From the NCBI GenBank assembly GCA_022821275.1, contig JAJEDY010000091.1, forward strand, positions 1 through 64,000: a stretch of DNA of 64,000 bases, given 5' to 3'. A program made the position numbers and the translations under genes. The notes beneath the pieces are model-generated. The model saw nothing but the letters and a program-made list of their open reading frames with translations. It was not told the DNA's origin and did not search any database. Positions 58,714-64,000 of this stretch are shown here, in pieces (position 1 is the first letter of the stretch; every line of letters begins with the position of its first letter). Source of the stretch: Candidatus Latescibacterota bacterium (GTDB lineage Bacteria; Latescibacterota; UBA2968).

Positions 58714-59047
58714 ACAATATCTTTCCCGTTGTCATTACATCTGTCACAATATGATTGACCACTCCTGAATAGCTTTCGACTTCCTGTGGTGTGTAAACCA
58801 GAATATCCAGAGGACAAGGGGCCGGTGCAAACAGCAGACGGATTTTTGCGGACCGTTTATGACGGGGCAAGTTCGACTCGACAACCACAAATAAATCCAG
58901 ATCGCTATCTTTCGCAGGCGTTCCCCTGGCATAAGATCCAAACAAAATCACTTGCAATGGATTGATATGATCCACGATTTTTTGCACAATCTGATTGATA
59001 ATTGCTTCAGAAATGACAGTGTTTGTTGTATCTAAAAAATGTGCCAT
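58673..59047 (-). CDS. MNT-type nucleotidyltransferase
   Basis: About 124 aa from the ATG at 59047 (MAHFLDTT). Core motif GSYARGTPAKDSDLDLFVV gives GS-x10-DxD; a third Asp lies in CPLDILVY. It is the partner of the HEPN gene downstream. The frame is open to a GTG at 59161, at the very end of the enolase gene, adding 38 residues (RFNVRDQKRFVDTFLDSGYI...). That extension has no family support, but a longer protein cannot be excluded. A GGGAT near the ATG is a weak ribosome-binding site. Confidence 0.87.
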   Translation of the reverse strand: MAHFLDTTNTVISEAIINQIVQKIVDHINPLQVILFGSYARGTPAKDSDLDLFVVVESNLPRHKRSAKIRLLFAPAPCPLDILVYTPQEVESYSGVVNHIVTDVMTTGKILYERSPDGVCAPVA

Positions 59048-59151
59048 CAGGCTATCCCTTGTTCCACAAATGAGCATGATCTTTCGAGCAATATAGCCCG
59101 AATCCAAAAATGTGTCAACAAACCGCTTTTGATCTCGGACATTAAATCTCT

Positions 59152-60189
59152 CTATTCCCACAGATCATCGTCGAACCACACCCCAAAACCCGGTCCCTCA
59201 CCTGGCGCCATTTTGCCATCCATCACTTGCGGCTGATCCCTCACCCACGTCATCCAGGGACGTCCACTTTCAGCCAGCGGATCGGGATCGAGCGCGACAA
59301 TCGCGTGCAGCGCCCACACCTCTCCCCCGCGATGTGGACACACCTCGACATCGTACTCCTTTGCCAATGCGTAAATTTTCACCAACTCTGTCAACCCACC
59401 GCACCAGCACACATCCGGTTGATAAATAGCGTGTAATCCCCTTTGCATCAGCACCTCAAATCCTTGCGCCGTATATTCGTGCTCGCCACTCGCAATGGGA
59501 ATGGGACTCTCGCGCATCAACCGCTCATAGCCATCAAAATCCTCTGGCAAAAGCGGCTCTTCCAACCAGTCCAAATTGAACTCAGCCAACCGATCCGCAG
59601 CACGCAATGTGCCCTCCACATCCCACCCCATTGACGCATCGCACATCAGTTGAATATCATCACCTACGACCGACCGCACATCCGCAAAAAAATCGGCTAT
59701 GGCATCTAACTCTTTGTGGGGATTCATCCCCCCAATCCCAAATTTTAATGCCTTATAGCCCAGAGCGAGTGCACCCTCGAGATCATCCCGCGACCACCCC
59801 GTGTGATACGATGGCACTGCCTTTCGCGTTCCCCCCAGCACCTCGACAAGTGGTTTATTCGCCCGCTTGCCCCGCAAATCCCACAATGCCAAATCTGCGC
59901 CACTAATCGCCATCATCGCAATCCCCTTGCGTCCATAAGCCGCGGTATGGCGATACATCGCATCCCACACCCCCTCGACATCCCCAGCATTCGCGCCAAT
60001 CAAAACCTCGCGCAACACCGTCTGAACCACGTGAATACCCGCCGCACCGCCCCCGCCAACACCGTATCCCGACAACCCATCATTCGTATCAATCCGCACC
60101 AGAATCTGTCCAATAGATCCGCGCCAACCAGCAGGTGCGCGATCCGCATCGGGCTGCACCGCGTGAACATGTGTAATGATCATATGCAA
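59152..60189 (-). CDS. Mandelate racemase/muconate lactonizing enzyme-family dehydratase
   Basis: 345 aa enolase-superfamily enzyme. Metal ligands: Asp in LMCDASMGW (about 188), Glu in WLEEPL (about 215) and Glu in ASGEHEY (about 241). The general base pair fits the mandelate-racemase group: His in CPHRGGEV (about 290) with Asp in YQPDVCWCGG (about 263). The second-strand base region is ALKFGIG. Most relatives are sugar-acid dehydratases, such as rhamnonate or galactonate types. It is divergent from the DUF1992 gene and directly upstream of the MNT/HEPN operon on the same strand. Substrate not determined. Confidence 0.92.
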   Translation of the reverse strand: MHMIITHVHAVQPDADRAPAGWRGSIGQILVRIDTNDGLSGYGVGGGGAAGIHVVQTVLREVLIGANAGDVEGVWDAMYRHTAAYGRKGIAMMAISGADLALWDLRGKRANKPLVEVLGGTRKAVPSYHTGWSRDDLEGALALGYKALKFGIGGMNPHKELDAIADFFADVRSVVGDDIQLMCDASMGWDVEGTLRAADRLAEFNLDWLEEPLLPEDFDGYERLMRESPIPIASGEHEYTAQGFEVLMQRGLHAIYQPDVCWCGGLTELVKIYALAKEYDVEVCPHRGGEVWALHAIVALDPDPLAESGRPWMTWVRDQPQVMDGKMAPGEGPGFGVWFDDDLWE

Positions 60190-60222
60190 TCTCCTATTGT
60201 AAAAAATTTATTACCCTGCTTC

Positions 60223-60251
60223 TTGATATGAAACCCGGTTCAGGGTATATT
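60223..60251 (+). promoter_or_regulatory. Promoter of DUF1992 gene
   Basis: TTGATA (60223-60228), 17-base spacer, TATATT (60246-60251); each hexamer has five or nearly five matches. It lies 18 bases upstream of the first possible start, favouring the later start at 60293. Confidence 0.55.
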
Positions 60252-60268
60252 TACTGCAAAGGACTTAT

Positions 60269-61033
60269 ATGCAAAATTCCCGGAGAAATATAATGGACAA
60301 AACAATCAGACGCACGCCCGATGGAGAGCCAGAAAGACGCACACCCGATGAAATGCTGCGAGATGCCGTATCAGACGACACCGATATTCCCGGCAAGGGC
60401 AAGCCACTCGACTTAAAAGCGTATTTCCGCCCCGATGTAGAACATCGCATGGCGGGCAAAATCCTGCGTGACAACAACGTGCTACCCGCACACCTCCAGG
60501 AACGCAAAGACGCAGAAGAACACCTCAAAAAAGCCGAAAAACACCTGCGACGCGCAACAAAAAAAATCGCGCCATTGCAAAAAGCGATTCTCCCCCTCGC
60601 GCAAACACTCATACGCACATTTTCCAACGACAAAGAGATGGGCGAATCACTGGGCCTGAATACACTACCAGAAAAATTTCATCCCCATTCGGAAACACCG
60701 CCCGCGTCCGATCTCCTTGAGACCATCAGCACCTTCGACCAATTGTGCAAACAATACAATGCGTGGGTGCGCGACCTGACATATCGATACCTCGAAAACC
60801 TGCGCCTCGCGCACGAAAATATCGAAGCCAGCAAAAAGCGGCAACTCGTCAACCGCTCGCTTTTGCCGGCATATGCGCCCATTGCCAGAGTCGATATCGA
60901 AGCGCAGAGAGAATACATACAAAAGCATTTCCCACTCCTGCCCGAACGCCCGCGCGACTGGCAATCGCGTCTCAAAACCTGGCAGCGGTCTCAACAACCA
61001 TCCCTCTGGCAGCGCATGTTTAAATCCGCTTAA
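60269..61033 (+). CDS. DUF1992 (DNAJC28-like) domain protein
   Basis: 254 aa. The DUF1992 signature is MLRDAVSDDTDIPGKGKPLDL...AGKILRDNNVLPAHLQERKD (residues about 29-77), the conserved core found in DnaJ homologue subfamily C member 28. The rest is a long helical region, basic and Glu-rich, ending in a Trp-rich tail (WQSRLKTWQRS). There is no J domain. Two starts are possible: 60269 (AAGGA upstream) or 60293 (GGAG upstream, MDKTIRRTP). Function of DUF1992 is unknown. Divergent from the enolase gene. Confidence 0.88.
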   Translation: MQNSRRNIMDKTIRRTPDGEPERRTPDEMLRDAVSDDTDIPGKGKPLDLKAYFRPDVEHRMAGKILRDNNVLPAHLQERKDAEEHLKKAEKHLRRATKKIAPLQKAILPLAQTLIRTFSNDKEMGESLGLNTLPEKFHPHSETPPASDLLETISTFDQLCKQYNAWVRDLTYRYLENLRLAHENIEASKKRQLVNRSLLPAYAPIARVDIEAQREYIQKHFPLLPERPRDWQSRLKTWQRSQQPSLWQRMFKSA

Positions 61034-61073
61034 CCACCATCACTTCTCCAGTTGTACTCATCTCCTGCATTTC

Positions 61074-61103
61074 ATCTGCGTCTATCTGCGTCCATCTGCG
61101 GAT
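61074..61103. repeat. 10-bp-period CGCAGAT repeat, inverted copy near ABC gene
   Basis: 30-base unit (ATCTGCGTCT, ATCTGCGTCC, ATCTGCGGAT), reverse-complement orientation and a few bases different from copies 1-2. It lies between the DUF1992 gene and the next ABC gene. Confidence 0.75.
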
Positions 61104-61120
61104 ACCACTTCTATCTTGTC

Positions 61121-61149
61121 TTGACGTATTTGCCAAATTCCAGTAATTT
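61121..61149 (+). promoter_or_regulatory. Candidate promoter of ABC/DUF1854 operon
   Basis: TTGACG (61121-61126), 17-base spacer, TAATTT (61144-61149), about 45 bases before the GTG. The -10 is poor. Confidence 0.35.
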
Positions 61150-61192
61150 ATAAGTAAGTAAACACTTTCTTCACTTTATTTGGAGTTGATCT

Positions 61193-63490
61193 GTGGCAAA
61201 CACTTCCGAGATAAATCTGCTGGAAATCCCCCCGCAGCACATTTTAGACGGCCTTATTCCATCGCAAGAAACGGTTCAGGTATCGGCCAGTACCGACATC
61301 CGTCTCGATGGGACGTATGGAACCGCCTATCTCCTCGCCACAAACAAATACTTATTTGCGATTAGCCCCAACGGCGATGCGACACCACACACAGAGCGCA
61401 TCCCACTTTCCGAAATTACCAATCTCGAAGTCAAAGACCTGTTTGGCAACAGCTTGCTCAAAGTCCGCACCGCAACCACAGGCGCCACACTCGCGCGATT
61501 TACCAAAGGCCAGAACCAGAAATTCAATCGGATAACGCACCGACTTGAAGCCCTTGTAAAAGACGCGCGCAAAACCGAAGACAAAATCGCCAAAGGCCAA
61601 CTTGGACGCGCGATTTCTGGCAGACGGTGCGACGTGTGCGGCACAATCATTTCCCGCAGGGTGGGAGTCTGCACCAACTGTCTCGACACCCGCAAACTGC
61701 TATATCGCCTGCTCGCCTATGCGCGTCCCTTCTGGAAACTCGGAACTCTGAGCCTTGCCCTGCTCCTCACCTCGACATTTATTGGCCTCACCCCACCACT
61801 TTTGATGCGCGAACTCATCGATGGCGTACTCGCACCTTCTGAAAATTATGAAACGACCTTCTTCCGCGACATCGCAAACAGTATATTTGGGATGCCAACC
61901 GGATACGAAATACTCTATTTTCTCGTGGGTCTGCTCCTGCTGATTAACCTCTCGCAATCGGGCCTTCGCGCCATACGCTCGTATATCCTGTCCGTTCTGG
62001 GGCAGAAAATCACCTACAACCTCAGAAATGAGGTCTATCAGCACCTCCACCGCCATTCTCTCAGCTTCTACAACGAGCGCGAAACCGGCACCATTATGGC
62101 CAGCATCACCCAGGATGTGGGCCGCCTGCAAGATTTTATCAGCGATGGCCTGCAAGAAATCATCCGCGACATCATCACCATCGCCTTTATATGCGGCATT
62201 CTCTTTTGGCTCAATGTCAAACTCGCCATCCTCGTCTTAATCCCCACACCCTTCCTGATTATTGCAACCCTCAAATTTGGTCACCGCCTGCATCGCACCT
62301 ATCGCGGCCTGTTTCGGCGTTGGGCTGCCATCAGCGCGCTCCTTGCCGACACCATTCCCGGCGTGCGCGTGGTCAAAGCCTTTGCACAGGAAAACCGCGA
62401 AGTGGGTAAATTTCAGACGCGCAGCGAAGACCTCCTTAAGGGTGAAATCAAAATTGCGGGCATTCGCAGCATCTTTGGCCCCGTCATGGCTTTTATTACA
62501 TCTATCGGAACGCTGATTATATGGCTCGTGGGAGGCTCCTCGGTTCTCGACGGCGCTTTGACCCTGGGAAACTTTGTGGCATTTACGCAATACATGTGGC
62601 GTTTTTACGGCCCTGTTGAAAGCCTCTGCCGCCTCAACCACCGCTTCCAACGGGCCGCGTCTTCTGCCGAACGCGTCTTTGAAGTGCTCGACACACAACC
62701 CGACGTAACCGATAGGCGCAGCGCATACGCCATGCCCGCCATTGAAGGGCGCATCCAGTTTGACGACGTGACATTTGCTTACGAAACCGACAAGCCCGTT
62801 CTCAAAAACCTCAATTTTACCGTTGAACCCGGCGAAATGATCGGCCTTGCCGGGCATTCTGGCGCGGGCAAAAGCACCCTGATCAACCTGATTTGCAGAT
62901 TTTACGATATCGATGAAGGCGCGATTTTAATCGACGGACGCGATATCCGCGATGTCGCCCTCAAATCCCTGCGCGATCAGATCGGCGTCGTTCTGCAAGA
63001 CCCCTTTCTTTTTAATGGGCCGATAGCCGAAAATATCGCCTATGGCAACCCCGATGCGTCACTCGACGAAATCGTCGCAGCCGCTAAAACAGCCAATGCC
63101 CACGACTTTATCCTCCGCCTGCCCGATAGTTACGACACACCCGTAGGTGAACGCGGCGTTCGACTCTCGGGTGGCGAAAGACAACGCATCTCCATTGCGC
63201 GCGCGATCCTGCGAAACCCGCGCATTCTCATTCTCGATGAAGCCACCTCCAGCATGGATACCGAGACAGAATCACAGATCCAGGAAGCCCTTTATAGACT
63301 CGTACAAGGGCGCACAACCTTTGCCATTGCCCATCGTCTCTCCACGCTCAAACACGCAGACCGCCTCTTTATCATCGACAAAGGCGAACTCGCCGAGATG
63401 GGATCACACGCCGAACTCATCGCCTATGATGGCATTTACGCGCGTCTTTGCCGCATGCAAACCGAACTGTCAAAACTCCGCGCGTGGTAA
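61193..63490 (+). CDS. ABC transporter with N-terminal PH-like domain and zinc ribbon
   Basis: 765 aa, GTG start with TTGGAG upstream. Residues about 1-130 are a beta-rich domain (YLLATNKYLFAISPNGD, IPLSEITNLEVKDLFGNSLLKV) reminiscent of a bacterial PH-like fold. Residues about 144-162 form a CxxC-CxxC zinc ribbon (RRCDVCGTIISRR, CTNCLD). A six-TM exporter domain (about 175-450) and an ATPase follow: Walker A GHSGAGKST (about 552), signature LSGGERQR (about 658), LILDEATSSMD (about 680). About 180 residues longer than a plain exporter. It precedes a DUF1854 gene by 23 bases. Similar ABC plus DUF1854 pairs are known next to cyanophycin genes; none is seen here. Confidence 0.92.
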   Translation: MANTSEINLLEIPPQHILDGLIPSQETVQVSASTDIRLDGTYGTAYLLATNKYLFAISPNGDATPHTERIPLSEITNLEVKDLFGNSLLKVRTATTGATLARFTKGQNQKFNRITHRLEALVKDARKTEDKIAKGQLGRAISGRRCDVCGTIISRRVGVCTNCLDTRKLLYRLLAYARPFWKLGTLSLALLLTSTFIGLTPPLLMRELIDGVLAPSENYETTFFRDIANSIFGMPTGYEILYFLVGLLLLINLSQSGLRAIRSYILSVLGQKITYNLRNEVYQHLHRHSLSFYNERETGTIMASITQDVGRLQDFISDGLQEIIRDIITIAFICGILFWLNVKLAILVLIPTPFLIIATLKFGHRLHRTYRGLFRRWAAISALLADTIPGVRVVKAFAQENREVGKFQTRSEDLLKGEIKIAGIRSIFGPVMAFITSIGTLIIWLVGGSSVLDGALTLGNFVAFTQYMWRFYGPVESLCRLNHRFQRAASSAERVFEVLDTQPDVTDRRSAYAMPAIEGRIQFDDVTFAYETDKPVLKNLNFTVEPGEMIGLAGHSGAGKSTLINLICRFYDIDEGAILIDGRDIRDVALKSLRDQIGVVLQDPFLFNGPIAENIAYGNPDASLDEIVAAAKTANAHDFILRLPDSYDTPVGERGVRLSGGERQRISIARAILRNPRILILDEATSSMDTETESQIQEALYRLVQGRTTFAIAHRLSTLKHADRLFIIDKGELAEMGSHAELIAYDGIYARLCRMQTELSKLRAW

Positions 63491-63513
63491 AATCCTTTTC
63501 TACAGGTATATCA

Positions 63514-64000
63514 ATGACTTCACACCCTGCCCTGACCGGCGACCTCTCCCTGCTCTCGCCCCGCGACATTCGCCTGTATCTCGACGATTTTGACGATCTG
63601 ACACTCGACCTGCGCGGTGAAATTCACAAGCGGATTGGTGTGCATCGCGCCTTTCCCCTCAACGCACCTGCAAAATTCATCGTACTTCAAAATTTAGACG
63701 GCAGCGAAATAGGCATCGTGCGCGACCTGGGTGATCTCGATTCAGATAGCCGAGATGCATTGGAAATAGCACTCGAACAGGCATATTTTATGCCGCGCAT
63801 TCTAAAAATAAATAGCATCATTTCCAATTTTCACGTCCCCACCTGGGATGTGGAAACAGATCGCGGGCATCGCGTATTTGAAATCCCCAGCAGCCGGCGC
63901 GACGTGCGCGTAATTGACGACGTGCGCGTGATCCTCCGCGATGCCGATGGCAACCGCTACGAGATCGTCGATTACCGCCGCCTCGACCCCGATAGCATTG
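63514..64000 (+). CDS. DUF1854 protein, partial (cut by window edge)
   Basis: First 162 residues of a longer gene. The DUF1854 hallmark is YFMPRILKINSIISNFHVPTWDVETDRGHRVFEI (split, about 91-124), preceded by FPLNAPAKFIVLQNLDGSEIGIVRDLGDLD. No signal or TM segment is visible. The ATG at 63514 follows the ABC transporter stop by 23 bases; AGG at 63504 is a weak ribosome-binding site. In public annotation DUF1854 proteins are linked with this type of ABC transporter, sometimes in cyanophycin contexts; that is recalled, not checked. The biochemical role is unknown. Confidence 0.88.
   Translation, partial: MTSHPALTGDLSLLSPRDIRLYLDDFDDLTLDLRGEIHKRIGVHRAFPLNAPAKFIVLQNLDGSEIGIVRDLGDLDSDSRDALEIALEQAYFMPRILKINSIISNFHVPTWDVETDRGHRVFEIPSSRRDVRVIDDVRVILRDADGNRYEIVDYRRLDPDSI

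Noticed and set aside
59047-59161. Small coupled frame (about 29 aa) before the MNT gene
   Set aside because: An ATG frame ending in TGATG at the MNT start exists on the minus strand, but it has no similarity or strong ribosome-binding site, so it is not called.

Overview
The window is bacterial chromosome from what looks like an uncultivated Gram-negative-type lineage. It carries lipoproteins, LysM and M23 envelope proteins, a predicted outer-membrane barrel and NrdR. No 16S rRNA is present, so placement rests on content: two sulfatases, a BNR-4 protein, enolase-superfamily and DapA-like enzymes, a DUF1854 protein, and paired C-terminal repeats of the form D-x-D-G...GFSDFL-FA-FG. I associate this mix with Latescibacterota or Poribacteria-like genomes; that is inference.

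Layout, left half. 0.1-5.2 kb: a truncated M16 peptidase and a heterodimeric ABC exporter (both minus strand). 5.3-9.8 kb: an RNase HII-YraN fusion, then hisS-aspS. 9.9-11.1 kb: a small lipoprotein and a LysM envelope protein, closed by a strong terminator. 11.2-16.2 kb: the conserved cluster ybeZ (phoH-like), pgpH-like 7TM-HD phosphodiesterase, ybeY and a CNNM/CorC protein with ATGA overlaps. 16.3-21.6 kb: initiator tRNA, XRE regulator, methyltransferase, outer-membrane protein, nrdR with tandem NrdR boxes, a phosphodiesterase/tetraheme cytochrome pair, and tRNA-His and tRNA-Arg. 21.9-31.3 kb: TetR regulator, HD hydrolase, M23 peptidase, BNR-4 protein, AAA/DUF4143 ATPase, an atypical DapA-family enzyme, and a propeller-DUF898 fusion. 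31.3-35.6 kb: M48 protease and two overlapping sulfatases.

The accessory core is 35.6-47.7 kb. It is a type I restriction-modification locus with a half-length S subunit, HsdM, a GxxExxY protein, two duplicated HI1420-like antitoxin relatives with a toxin remnant, a full HsdS, an HNH protein, HsdR and a YgjP-like metalloprotease. A Fic protein follows, with a duplicated promoter/operator module. Dispersed repeats with a 10-bp period are concentrated here, and perfect inverted copies flank the hsdM-hsdS part.

47.8-57.5 kb is metabolic: SDR; a ribose-type sugar ABC transporter with a secreted metallopeptidase gene embedded in its operon; a thioredoxin-like protein; a hydroxyacid-oxoacid transhydrogenase-like dehydrogenase; and a sodium/solute symporter. 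57.5-59.1 kb has two nucleotidyltransferase-type toxin-antitoxin modules. 59.2-64.0 kb has an enolase-superfamily enzyme, a DUF1992 protein, and an unusual ABC transporter (N-terminal extension plus zinc ribbon) followed by a DUF1854 gene cut by the window edge.

The most unusual items are the ABC/DUF1854 pair, the propeller-DUF898/M48 pair, the crowded restriction locus, the peptidase inside the sugar transporter operon, and repeats that supply the stop codons of four genes.
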